Shown: piece after piece, positions 1-6,233 of the stretch | Position numbering within the stretch: position 1 is the first letter of the stretch | Layout: every line of letters begins with the position of its first letter | Assembly: GCA_003552885.1 (NCBI GenBank) | Contig: PUPA01000054.1 | Coordinates: 1 to 8,658, forward strand | Reading direction: 5' to 3' | Length of the DNA stretch: 8,658 nt | Origin: Natrialbaceae archaeon | GTDB lineage: Archaea > Halobacteriota > Halobacteria > Halobacteriales > Natrialbaceae | The notes under the pieces: model-generated | The model's input: only the letters and a program-made list of their open reading frames with translations | The model's database searches: none | Told to the model about the DNA's origin: nothing | Position numbers and translations under genes: made by a program

Positions 1-962
1 ACCGTGTCCCGGACCGGCGCGCCGGGGATGCCGCGGTCGCGAAAGAGCGCGAACCACTCGTCGGTCGTCCGCTCTTCGAACAGCGGGACGAGCTCGGCGG
101 CCAGCTCCTCGCGACGGTCGACCCGGTCGTTGTTGCGCGCGAACCGCTCGTCGTCGCCGAGCTCCGGCCTGTCGATGGCCTCACAGAACGACTGCCAGGT
201 GGCGTCGCTCCCGATGGCGACCGCGAACCAGCCGTCGGCCGTCTCGAACGTCCGGTAGGGCGCAAGCGACGGGTGGGTCGTCCCGAGACGCGGGTACGGC
301 TCGCCGGTGACGAACGTCCGTCCCGCCCGTTCGGTGAGCCAGGAGACCAGCCCCTCGAACATCGGGACCTCGATCCGGCCGCCGGTGTCGCCGTACAGCG
401 CCGTGACGACGCCGATGACGGCGTACATCCCGCCACAGATGTCGCCGATCGGGATCCCCGGACGTGCCGGCGGTCCGTCCTCCTGGCCGGTGACGCTCAT
501 CGACCCCGAGAGCGCCTGGACGACCATGTCGAACGCCGGCAGCTCGCGGTACGGCCCCTCGAGAAATCCGGAGATCGAACAGTAGACCAGCCCCTCGTTG
601 ACCTCGCTCAGCTCCTCGTAGCCGAGCCCGAACCGCTCCATCGTCCCCGGCCGGTAGTTCTCGACGACGGCGTCGGCGGTTCCGGCGAGCTCGACGAACG
701 CCGCCGCCCCCTCCTCGCTCGTGAGGTCGAGTTCGACGCTCCGTTTGCCGCGGTTCAACGAGGCGAAGTAGGCGGTGATCCCCGAGTCGCCGACGTCCGG
801 GCCGACGCCCCTGGTGATGTCGCCCCGTCCGGGACGCTCGATCTTTATCACCTCCGCGCCGAGGTCGGCGAGCAGCTGTGTCGCGAACGGGCCGGCGAGC
901 ATCTGGGTGCAGTCGAGCACCCGGACGCCCTCTAGTGGATAGTCGGAAGGTCCCTGACTCAT
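1..962 (-). CDS. CaiB/BaiF family (class III) CoA-transferase, 3' end missing at window edge
   Basis: Class III CoA-transferases move CoA from an acyl-CoA donor to a carboxylic acid through an aspartyl-CoA thioester; they are cytoplasmic dimers. 320 full codons are visible out of roughly 390-410 usual for the family, so the C-terminus lies off the left edge. The N-terminus is classical: GVRVLDCTQMLAGPFATQLL (residues 12-31), LGAEVIKIE (34-42), then NRGKRSVELDL (70-80) and ENYRPGTMERFGLGYEEL (101-118). PIGDICGGMYAVIG (171-184) matches the region holding the catalytic Asp of formyl-CoA transferase, so D174 is the candidate nucleophile. The ATG at 962 gives this canonical N-terminus and has an AT-rich box 30 nt upstream. 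The substrate cannot be read from the sequence; mesaconyl-, succinyl- or hydroxyacyl-CoA transfer are all possible. It is followed upstream on the same strand by a small membrane-protein gene with its own promoter, so it is probably a separate transcript. Confidence 0.93.
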   Translation of the reverse strand, partial: MSQGPSDYPLEGVRVLDCTQMLAGPFATQLLADLGAEVIKIERPGRGDITRGVGPDVGDSGITAYFASLNRGKRSVELDLTSEEGAAAFVELAGTADAVVENYRPGTMERFGLGYEELSEVNEGLVYCSISGFLEGPYRELPAFDMVVQALSGSMSVTGQEDGPPARPGIPIGDICGGMYAVIGVVTALYGDTGGRIEVPMFEGLVSWLTERAGRTFVTGEPYPRLGTTHPSLAPYRTFETADGWFAVAIGSDATWQSFCEAIDRPELGDDERFARNNDRVDRREELAAELVPLFEERTTDEWFALFRDRGIPGAPVRDT

Positions 963-988
963 CGGTCTCAGAGTCCCGTCCCGGCACA

Positions 989-995
989 CATATTC
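989..995 (-). promoter_or_regulatory. Putative TATA box of the CoA-transferase gene
   Basis: GAATATG on the minus strand is centred about 30 nt before the ATG at 962, in otherwise GC-rich DNA. This spacing predicts a leaderless or nearly leaderless transcript. The match to a haloarchaeal TATA box is moderate. Confidence 0.45.
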
Positions 996-1063
996 GTTCC
1001 CCTCCGGCCGTTCCGGTGTCCGCCCGGGCGACGATCGCCCGCGAACCGGTCGGGCGGCCGGCG

Positions 1064-1270
1064 TCAGACGCCGACGACGTAGACCCAGTAGAGCCAGTGG
1101 GCCAGCGCCGCGAACAGACCGATCGCCAGCACGACCTCCACCACCCGGACGACGTACGGGGTGAACGCACGAACCGTCGACTCGAGGCCGTCGTAGACGT
1201 CCTGGATGCTGTCGAGGACGTCAACCAGCCGCTCGCCGACGGTCCGACCGGACGTGTCTCCGGATACCAT
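1064..1270 (-). CDS. Small membrane protein of unknown function (68 aa)
   Basis: I do not recognise a family. The protein has a soluble, mildly acidic N-terminal half (residues 1-35, containing VGERLVDVLDSIQDVYDGLE, probably an amphipathic helix). A single strongly hydrophobic segment follows (about residues 39-67: VVRVVEVVLAIGLFAALAHW, then LYWVYVVGV) that reaches almost to the C-terminus, so it would be tail-anchored. Support for a real gene: nearly all third codon positions are G or C as in the neighbours, the composition is sensible, and a good TATA box lies 26 nt before the ATG. It sits alone between the CoA-transferase and dehydratase genes on the same strand and may be unrelated to their metabolism. 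Overlapping longer frames here are arginine-rich and rejected. Confidence 0.62.
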   Translation of the reverse strand: MVSGDTSGRTVGERLVDVLDSIQDVYDGLESTVRAFTPYVVRVVEVVLAIGLFAALAHWLYWVYVVGV

Positions 1271-1292
1271 AGCCGAACTTCAGAACCGACGG

Positions 1293-1299
1293 TATTAAA
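1293..1299 (-). promoter_or_regulatory. TATA box of the 68-aa membrane-protein gene
   Basis: TTTAATA on the minus strand (context ATTTAATACC) is centred 26 nt before the ATG at 1270, the spacing expected for a leaderless haloarchaeal transcript. It is the most AT-rich short stretch of the first 2.5 kb and lies between the dehydratase stop codon and the small gene, so the small gene has its own promoter. Confidence 0.65.
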
Positions 1300-1344
1300 T
1301 CCACCTCTCGGCTGGCGGCCCCACCGAAACCCCGCGGCGACCGT

Positions 1345-2565
1345 CTAGACGAAGCCGTCCGTCCCCTCGAGGAGGTGTGCGTCGAGCACCTCCCGGTCGA
1401 GTTCGACGCCGATACCGGGCGCTTCGGGCACCTCGACGTACCCGTCCCGGATCACCGGCTCCTCGCGGACGAGCAGGTCGTCCCACCACTCGACCTCCAG
1501 GGCGTGGTACTCGAGGAGGTCGAAGTTGGGGATGGCGGCCCCGAGGTGGACACAGGCCATCGTTCCGACGGGGCTGCAGACGTTGTGTGGCGAGATCGGG
1601 ATGTAGTTCTCCTCGGCCCGGTCGGCGATCCGGACCGTCTCGGCCAGCCCGCCGACGGTCGTCGGATCGGGCGTGATCACGTCGACGCCGTGGTCGTAGA
1701 GCAGCTCGGAGAGCTCGTGGACCCGAAACCGGTTCTCGCCGGTGGCGATCGGGGTCCGGGTGGCTCGTGTGACCTCCTTCTGGGCGGTCATGTTCTCCGG
1801 CGGGACGGGGTCCTCGAGCCACATGAGGTCGAACTCCTCGAGCTCGTAGGCCAGCCGTTTGGCGCTCTCGACGGTGTAATCCCAGTGACAGTCGAAGGCG
1901 AGGTCGACCTCGGAGCCGATCTCCTCGCGAACCGCCGCGACGATCTCCCGTTTCTCGGCGATCGCCGCGTTCGAGAGCCGGCCGTTGTACGGATCCGGCT
2001 CGTTGTCCGCCTCCATGTCGAGGTCGAACTTCAGCGCGGTGAAGCCCATGTCGACGACCCGGCGGGCCTCGGCGGCGTACGCCTCCGGCGAGTAGGCCTC
2101 CGCCTCCGCGTACTCGGTGTAGCCGTCCTCGACGGCGTACGCCTCCCCGGCGTGGCAGTCACAGTAGATCCGGACGTCGTCGCGGAACTTCCCGCCGAGC
2201 AGCTGGTAGACGGGCACGTCGAGGAGCTTCCCCGCGGCGTCCCAGAGGGCGATCTCGATCCCCGAGGCCGCGGTGACGACCTTCCCCGTCGTCCCGCCGT
2301 GGCCGGACATCTCCTGGACGATCCGCCGGAACAGCCGCTCGACGTCCAGGGGGTTCTCCCCGACCAGAAACCGGTTCGTGTACTCGACGATCTCGGGGAC
2401 GCCGCCGCCACGGTAGGCCTCGCCGATCCCCGTCACGCCGGCGTCGGTCTCGACCTCGATCAGGTTCCACTCGAAGTTCCCCTCGACGACGCAGCTGCGG
2501 ATCCCCGTGATCTCGACGTCCCGCTCGGGCGCCCTGTGGTCCGTGTGGTTCGAGTAGTCTCTCAC
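1345..2565 (-). CDS. Mandelate racemase/muconate lactonizing enzyme family protein, probable acid-sugar dehydratase
   Basis: Enolase-superfamily enzyme (406 aa, normal length). These enzymes abstract a proton alpha to a carboxylate using Mg2+; this type usually dehydrates sugar acids to 2-keto-3-deoxy acids. The N-terminal capping domain (about 16-130) ends in SGIEIALWDAAGKLLDVPVY (101-120). In the barrel: K179 and D181 in LKFD; metal ligands D225 (FDCHWDY), E251 (WLEDPVPPEN) and E277 (ATGEN); D300 (TPD) and H327 (SPHN) as the expected Asp-His pair. H227, two residues after the first metal ligand, recalls galactonate- and mannonate-type dehydratases, and K-x-D replaces the K-x-K of mandelate racemase, so dehydratase is likelier than racemase. 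The GTG at 2565 is chosen because family-like sequence begins there and a G-rich stretch lies about 7 nt upstream; the longer frame upstream is arginine-rich and unlike a haloarchaeal protein. Exact substrate unknown (rhamnonate, fuconate, galactonate, pentonates possible). Confidence 0.94.
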   Translation of the reverse strand: MRDYSNHTDHRAPERDVEITGIRSCVVEGNFEWNLIEVETDAGVTGIGEAYRGGGVPEIVEYTNRFLVGENPLDVERLFRRIVQEMSGHGGTTGKVVTAASGIEIALWDAAGKLLDVPVYQLLGGKFRDDVRIYCDCHAGEAYAVEDGYTEYAEAEAYSPEAYAAEARRVVDMGFTALKFDLDMEADNEPDPYNGRLSNAAIAEKREIVAAVREEIGSEVDLAFDCHWDYTVESAKRLAYELEEFDLMWLEDPVPPENMTAQKEVTRATRTPIATGENRFRVHELSELLYDHGVDVITPDPTTVGGLAETVRIADRAEENYIPISPHNVCSPVGTMACVHLGAAIPNFDLLEYHALEVEWWDDLLVREEPVIRDGYVEVPEAPGIGVELDREVLDAHLLEGTDGFV

Positions 2566-2834
2566 CGTCGAACCCCCCCGGCGGCGCCGTCGTCCGTCCG
2601 GTGGCCGTGGCCCGGTGGGATCCGTCCCCCCGGCGTGTGTGGTTCGTTCGTCCCGCGGCCGACAGCGTCGGGCCGGTCGGCGGTCCGGGGGCGGCTGCTC
2701 GCGTGGTCGCCACACTCGACGGGCCGGCCGGCGAACGAGGCCGGACTCCCGGGGAGCGCGGCGGTCGGCACCGAGTCGAGATCGGACGTCTCCATACCGG
2801 AACCGGCACCGACGCCGGCATAGCTGTTGGCCAT
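2562..2834 (-). CDS. Doubtful small ORF upstream of and overlapping the dehydratase start (90 aa, hypothetical)
   Basis: No family is recognised. This ORF (start MANSYAGVGAGSG) is rich in Gly, Pro, Ala, Arg and Thr and would be disordered; it has no membrane segment or signal peptide. In its favour: its TGA overlaps the dehydratase GTG in a GTGA arrangement typical of translational coupling, its third codon positions are mostly G or C, and the only AT-rich promoter-like stretch for this strand lies further upstream near 2889. Against it: low Asp/Glu content for a haloarchaeon, no recognisable fold, and GC-rich noncoding DNA readily yields such frames. A GTG 21 nt upstream (2855) would be an alternative start. 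It could instead be an untranslated leader. Confidence 0.25.
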   Translation of the reverse strand: MANSYAGVGAGSGMETSDLDSVPTAALPGSPASFAGRPVECGDHASSRPRTADRPDAVGRGTNEPHTPGGRIPPGHGHRTDDGAAGGVRR

Positions 2835-2917
2835 GCGGCAACTGCGAGGGGCCACGCTCCGCCGGCCGTGTGGGGACTGCGAGGAACTATTACGCCACTC
2901 GCCCGTAACCCCCAGGT
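2566..2917. other. Divergent intergenic region between the dehydratase and LarA-like genes (352 bp)
   Basis: Very GC-rich, without a convincing conserved gene. It contains the doubtful minus-strand ORF (2562-2834) and an AT-rich box at 2885-2893 that suits the plus-strand LarA-like gene well. I find no TATA-like sequence between 2566 and 2880 facing the dehydratase. Either that gene is transcribed from the same AT-rich box with a leader or upstream ORF of about 300 nt, or its promoter is not recognisable by eye. No hairpin with a T-run and no tRNA is seen. Confidence 0.6.
2885..2893 (+). promoter_or_regulatory. TATA box of the LarA-like gene, possibly bidirectional
   Basis: AACTATTAC is centred 29 nt before the ATG at 2918, fitting a leaderless transcript. 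Read on the other strand it is GTAATAGTT, which could also serve the minus-strand ORF and dehydratase, with an expected start of transcription near 2860. Confidence 0.6.
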
Positions 2918-4225
2918 ATGGACGTTCCGGACCGCGCCGACGTGGAGCCGCTCGTCGATCGCCAGCCGCTCGCGCCGTTCGTGACCCTCAGCTACGAGCC
3001 GCCCGGAGAGACCGTCGACGACCTCGAGTCGACGACCGACGCCGAGGTCGACCGGCTCCCACTCGACGGGCTCGAGCCCGGCAGCGAGGTCGCCGTCGGG
3101 GTGGGCAGCCGCGGCGTCCACCGGATCGACGAGGTCGCCAGCACGGTCGTCGCCGCGCTCGCAGGTAGGGGGTTCGAGCCGACGGTCGTCCCCGCGATGG
3201 GCAGCCACGGCGGCGCGACGGCCGAGGGACAACTCGAGGTGCTAGAGGCACTGGGGATCACCGAGGAGTCGGTCGGCGCGCCGATCGACGCCCGGATGGA
3301 CGCGACGCCCCTCGGGGAAGTCGAGGTCGGCGACACGACGGCGACCGTCCACTTCTCGACTGCGGCCCGCGAGGCGGACGCGATCGTGGTGATAAACCGG
3401 GTGAAGCCACACACGAACTTCACCGGCCGGATCGAGAGCGGGCTGGCGAAGATGAGCACCGTCGGCCTGGGCAAACAGCCCGGCGCGAACGCCTTTCACT
3501 CGACCGCGATCGAGGAGGGGTACGTGCCGACCATCGAGGGGTTCCTCTCGCTCGTCGCGGCCGAGACGCCGCTGCTCGGCGGGATCGCCCTCGTGGAAAA
3601 CTTCGACGAGGAGACCGCCCACGTCGAGGCGATCTCCGTCGACGCCTTCCTCGAGCGGGAGCCGGCGCTGCTCGAGCGGGCCCGCCGGGAGATGCCGACG
3701 CTGCCGACCGACGAGGTCGACCTGCTGGTCGTCGACGAGATCGGCAAGGAGATCTCCGGCGCGGGGATGGACACGAACGTGATCGGCCGGTACCGGGTGC
3801 TCAACGCCCCCGACCCGGAGACGCCGGCGATCAAGCTGATCTACGTCCGCTCGCTGACCGACGCGACGAACGGCAACGCAAGCGGCATCGGGCTCGCGGA
3901 TCTCACCCGACGGTCGGCGATCGAGGATCTCGACTTCGGGAAGACGTACGCGAACGCAATCACGAGCGGCTCGCTCTCGAAGGCGAAGCTCCCGATGGTC
4001 GCCCCGGACGACGAGCTGGCCGTCCAGATCGCCCTCGGCGCCCTCGGGGGGTACGACCCCTCGACCGCCCGGATCGTCTGGATCGAGAACACGACCGACC
4101 TCTCGGAGCTTCGGGTCTCCGAGCCGCTCCTCGAGGAGCTCGCCGACGCAGACGGCGTCACGGTCGGCCGCCGGGAGCGGCTCGCGTTCGACGACGGGAC
4201 GGCCACGTTCGAGCCGATCGAGTGA
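2918..4225 (+). CDS. LarA-like protein (nickel-dependent lactate racemase domain family, DUF2088)
   Basis: 435 aa, close to LarA length. LarA racemises or epimerises 2-hydroxy acids by hydride transfer using a nickel-pincer nucleotide (NPN). Landmarks: VPAMGSHGGATAEGQ (91-105), INRVKPHTNFTGRIESG (159-175), LAKMSTVGLGK (176-186), GANAFH (189-194). Compared from memory with Lactiplantibacillus LarA, H97 and H165 fit its catalytic histidines (H108, H174), K178 its cofactor-binding lysine (K184) and H194 its nickel ligand (H200); the 16-residue K-to-H spacing is identical. The alignment is by eye and needs a three-residue gap between H165 and K178. The C-terminal half (265-400) carries LLVVDEIGKEISGAGMDTN and YDPSTARIVWIENT, typical of the uncharacterised LarA-homologue branch, so lactate need not be the substrate. 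NPN synthesis genes (larB, larC, larE) are not in the window. Divergent from the dehydratase, convergent with an IclR gene 36 bp away. Cytoplasmic; no signal peptide. Confidence 0.9.
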   Translation: MDVPDRADVEPLVDRQPLAPFVTLSYEPPGETVDDLESTTDAEVDRLPLDGLEPGSEVAVGVGSRGVHRIDEVASTVVAALAGRGFEPTVVPAMGSHGGATAEGQLEVLEALGITEESVGAPIDARMDATPLGEVEVGDTTATVHFSTAAREADAIVVINRVKPHTNFTGRIESGLAKMSTVGLGKQPGANAFHSTAIEEGYVPTIEGFLSLVAAETPLLGGIALVENFDEETAHVEAISVDAFLEREPALLERARREMPTLPTDEVDLLVVDEIGKEISGAGMDTNVIGRYRVLNAPDPETPAIKLIYVRSLTDATNGNASGIGLADLTRRSAIEDLDFGKTYANAITSGSLSKAKLPMVAPDDELAVQIALGALGGYDPSTARIVWIENTTDLSELRVSEPLLEELADADGVTVGRRERLAFDDGTATFEPIE

Positions 4226-4269
4226 GTCCGTCGGGCAGCGTGGAGCCGGGAGCCGGATCGCTCACTCGA
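4218..4269. repeat. Inverted repeat spanning two convergent stop codons
   Basis: TCGAGTGAG at 4218-4226 is matched by CTCACTCGA at 4261-4269 (9 of 9 bases complementary, 34-nt spacer). Each arm contains the stop codon of one of the two convergent genes, both of which end in a Glu codon followed by TGA and G. It might form a stem at both transcript ends, but similar final codons make coincidence plausible and there is no T-run. Confidence 0.4.
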
Positions 4270-5056
4270 CGACGTGGTCGATCGGGCGGTCGTCGGCGTA
4301 CGCGAGGTTCAGTTCGAGTTCGTTCGCGGAGGCACGCAGGAGGTCCGGGAGCTCCGCCTCGAGGCGCTCGCCTTTCAGCCGGCCGGCCGGCCCCGCGACG
4401 ACGAGCGCGCCGAGGACGGTTCCGTCGTGGACGACCGGCACGCCGGCGGCGTTCAACCCGTCGACGTGTTCCTCCCGGTTGGTCGCGTAGCCGCGCTCGC
4501 GGACCCGTTCGAGCTCCTCATAGAGGGTGTCGCGGTCGGTGATCGTGTGCGCCGTCTGCTCCGGCAGCCCCCAGCGATCGAGGATGCGGTCGACGCGCTC
4601 GTCGGGCAGGTGTGCGAGGATCGACTTTCCCCCCGAAGAGCAGTGGAGGTGGATCTGGCGACCGACGCCGAAGCCGGCCCGGACGGCGTTCTCCCCAGTC
4701 TCCACCGCGAGGTAGACCCCGAGACCGTGGTCTTCCACGACGAACTGTGCCCGTTCGCCCGTCTCCCCGGCGAGCCGGCGAACGTGCGATCGCGCCTTCC
4801 GGTACGCCGGTTCGCGCGCCCGGGCGGCCCGTCCCAGCCGCGCGAACCGGAGCCCGAGCTGGTAGCGTTCGCCCCGGCGGGAGACGTACCGCATCTCCAG
4901 TAACGTGTTGAGGTGGCGGTGGGTGGTGCTCTGGGCCATCCCGAGGTGGTCGGCGACCTCCGAGAGCCTGGCCGGGCCGAGCTCCTGGAGCGCGAGCAGG
5001 ACCTCGAAACTCGTCTGTGTGGTCCGGATCCGTTCGTCGGTCGAGCCCCCGTCCAT
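4262..5056 (-). CDS. IclR family transcriptional regulator 1
   Basis: 264 aa, full length for the family. IclR proteins bind DNA as dimers or tetramers through an N-terminal winged helix and sense a small carboxylate or similar metabolite with a C-terminal GAF-like domain. The winged helix is at about residues 10-75 (TTQTSFEVLLALQELG, then LSEVADHLGMAQSTTHRHLN, with the recognition helix about 41-52). The effector domain runs from about 85 to 255, with HLHCSSGGKSILAHLPDERV (136-155) and VVAGPAGRLKGERLE (219-233). The ATG at 5056 is supported by a TATA box 29 nt upstream. The gene is divergent from the SDR-FAH genes across 300 bp, so it is the first candidate regulator of that operon; it is also convergent with the LarA-like gene. 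The effector is unknown. Confidence 0.95.
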   Translation of the reverse strand: MDGGSTDERIRTTQTSFEVLLALQELGPARLSEVADHLGMAQSTTHRHLNTLLEMRYVSRRGERYQLGLRFARLGRAARAREPAYRKARSHVRRLAGETGERAQFVVEDHGLGVYLAVETGENAVRAGFGVGRQIHLHCSSGGKSILAHLPDERVDRILDRWGLPEQTAHTITDRDTLYEELERVRERGYATNREEHVDGLNAAGVPVVHDGTVLGALVVAGPAGRLKGERLEAELPDLLRASANELELNLAYADDRPIDHVVE

Positions 5057-5081
5057 GCCCCCGACTCGTCGTCCGGGGACG

Positions 5082-5088
5082 TATAACT
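5082..5088 (-). promoter_or_regulatory. TATA box of IclR 1
   Basis: AGTTATA on the minus strand is centred 29 nt before the ATG at 5056. This fits a leaderless haloarchaeal transcript and supports the chosen start codon. Confidence 0.65.
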
Positions 5089-5323
5089 TCCGCTCTCCGG
5101 AACTACGCCCGACCGTCGTGACCCCGACCCGGACGCCGGCTACGGTGGCTGCCGGGTCGCACGCTGCGTTCCGGGCGGGTTACCGTCTCACCGCCGTAAC
5201 GACGCCGTCTTTCGGACCGACGCCGTCACGGGGGACGGACGCCGGCGCGATTCGGTCGGTTCCGCTCCACGGGACGCCAGCACGGTCACGTCCCCGCCCC
5301 GACGGTTGGCCGGTACGGGAAGC

Positions 5324-5329
5324 TTTTTA
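5324..5329 (+). promoter_or_regulatory. TATA box of the SDR-FAH operon
   Basis: TTTTTA (context AGCTTTTTAC) is centred about 30 nt before the ATG at 5357, in GC-rich surroundings. It decides the start codon: an earlier in-frame ATG at 5306 would place this box inside the coding region. Confidence 0.65.
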
Positions 5330-5339
5330 CTGCTCTCGA

Positions 5340-5347
5340 ACACGTGT
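5340..5347. promoter_or_regulatory. Possible operator: palindrome ACACGTGT in the SDR promoter
   Basis: A perfect 8-bp palindrome lies between the TATA box (5324-5329) and the predicted transcription and translation start (5357), where a bound repressor would block initiation. IclR 1, encoded divergently, is the obvious candidate binder. The palindrome is short, so this is a tentative call. Confidence 0.3.
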
Positions 5348-5356
5348 CCTCGTGAC

Positions 5357-6142
5357 ATGGACTTACAGATCGACGGCAACGCGGCGCTCGTGACCGCCTC
5401 CTCGAGCGGACTGGGGAAGGCGTCGGCGCTGGCGCTCGCCCGCGACGGCGTGAACGTGGTGATAAACGGCCGGGACGAGGACGCCCTCGAGGCGGCCCGC
5501 GAGGAGATCGCCGCGGAGGCGACCGGCGAAGTGCTCGCCCAGCCGGGCGATCTGACCGACGAGGACGACGTCGTCGCGATGGTCGAACGGACCGTCGAGG
5601 AGTTCGGCGGGCTCGATCACCTCGTGACGAGCGCGGGTGGCCCGCCGTCGGGGCCGTTTCTCGACCTCGAGGACGACGACTGGTACCACGCCTACGACCT
5701 GCTGGTGATGAGCGTCGTCCGGCTGGCCCGCGAGGCCGAACCACACCTCCGAGAGGGCGAGGGGACGATCGTCACGATCACCTCCCGGAGCGTCAAGGAG
5801 GCCCTCGACAGTCTCGTGCTCTCGAACGCCGTGCGGATGAGCGTGATCGGCCTCGAGAAGACCCTCTCGAAGGAGTTCGCTCCCGACGTGCGTGCGAACG
5901 CCGTGTTGCCCGGCCCACACGAGACCCAGCGCATCCGCGACCTCGTCGAAGCCGCGGTCGAGCGCGGGGAGTACGACAGCTACGAAGAGGGGATCGCCGG
6001 CTGGGCGGGCAACCCGCTCGAGCGCGTCGGCGATCCGATGGAGCTCGGCAACACCGTCGCCTTCCTCTCCTCGCCGAACTCCGGATTCATCAACGGCACC
6101 GCGATCACGATCGACGGCGGCGCCACGGGGTCGAACCTGTGA
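5357..6142 (+). CDS. Atypical short-chain dehydrogenase/reductase (beta-ketoacyl-ACP-reductase-like, no YxxxK)
   Basis: 261 aa, standard length for a classical SDR: a Rossmann-fold NAD(P)-dependent oxidoreductase in form. Seen: the cofactor motif TASSSGLGKA (13-22; T-A-S replaces the usual T-G), INGRD (36-40), GDLTDEDDV (64-72), SAGGPPSGPF (92-101), ITSRS (141-145, candidate Ser143), LPGPHETQRI (184-193) and IDGGATG (252-258). The position of the catalytic YxxxK reads LVLSN (153-157), so both Tyr and Lys are absent. A group of BKR-like SDRs with LVLSN-type sequence and imperfect catalytic residues is known, so this is probably a family trait and not a mutation. The reaction is therefore uncertain; a sugar-acid or keto-acid dehydrogenase role is inferred only from context. 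Start chosen by the TATA box 30 nt upstream and by MDLQIDGNAALVT matching SDR N-termini. Followed after 91 nt by the FAH gene on the same strand. Confidence 0.94.
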   Translation: MDLQIDGNAALVTASSSGLGKASALALARDGVNVVINGRDEDALEAAREEIAAEATGEVLAQPGDLTDEDDVVAMVERTVEEFGGLDHLVTSAGGPPSGPFLDLEDDDWYHAYDLLVMSVVRLAREAEPHLREGEGTIVTITSRSVKEALDSLVLSNAVRMSVIGLEKTLSKEFAPDVRANAVLPGPHETQRIRDLVEAAVERGEYDSYEEGIAGWAGNPLERVGDPMELGNTVAFLSSPNSGFINGTAITIDGGATGSNL

Positions 6143-6221
6143 GGGCGGCCCTCCCCGGCGACGGCGGGCGGACGCGACCGGCGGGCCGGCGCTTCCGGAC
6201 GGCCGGGGGCCGAACGAGGCC

Positions 6222-6225
6222 GGAG
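6222..6225 (+). promoter_or_regulatory. Shine-Dalgarno-like site of the FAH gene
   Basis: GGAG lies 8 nt before the ATG at 6234. No TATA-like box is seen in the 91-nt gap after the SDR stop codon. Together these suggest translation from an internal site on an SDR-FAH transcript. Confidence 0.5.
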
Positions 6226-6233
6226 AACCGCGG

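Larger units (their letters stand above)
5057..5356. other. Divergent promoter region between IclR 1 and the SDR gene (300 bp)
   Basis: No believable gene is seen. The region carries a minus-strand TATA box near 5085 and a plus-strand one near 5327, both placed for leaderless transcripts. Between them lie a 10-bp direct repeat, CGACGCCGTC at 5200-5209 and 5218-5227 (18-bp period), and a short inverted repeat GTTAC/GTAAC near 5179-5200. These may be regulator sites but are short and GC-rich enough to be chance. Confidence 0.55.

Noticed and set aside
181..1224. Minus-strand frame of 347 aa overlapping the CoA-transferase
   Set aside because: Arg-, Gly- and Ser-rich out-of-frame reading of the CoA-transferase; no family match visible.
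1375..2823. Long plus-strand frame of 482 aa opposite the dehydratase
   Set aside because: It is the antisense shadow of a well-supported gene; high third-position GC leaves few stop codons on the other strand. It shows no recognisable domain.
2566..2841. N-terminal extension of the dehydratase to an ATG at 2841 (498 aa)
   Set aside because: The added 92 residues are dominated by Arg, Pro and Cys, unlike haloarchaeal proteins, and family-like sequence begins at the GTG at 2565.
5306..5356. Earlier ATG for the SDR gene (17 more residues)
   Set aside because: It would place the TATA box inside the gene, and the added residues do not fit an SDR N-terminus.
5188..5379. Small minus-strand frame (63 aa) in the IclR 1-SDR gap
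   Set aside because: Arg/Ser-rich, overlaps the start of the SDR gene and its promoter, and has no promoter or family support.
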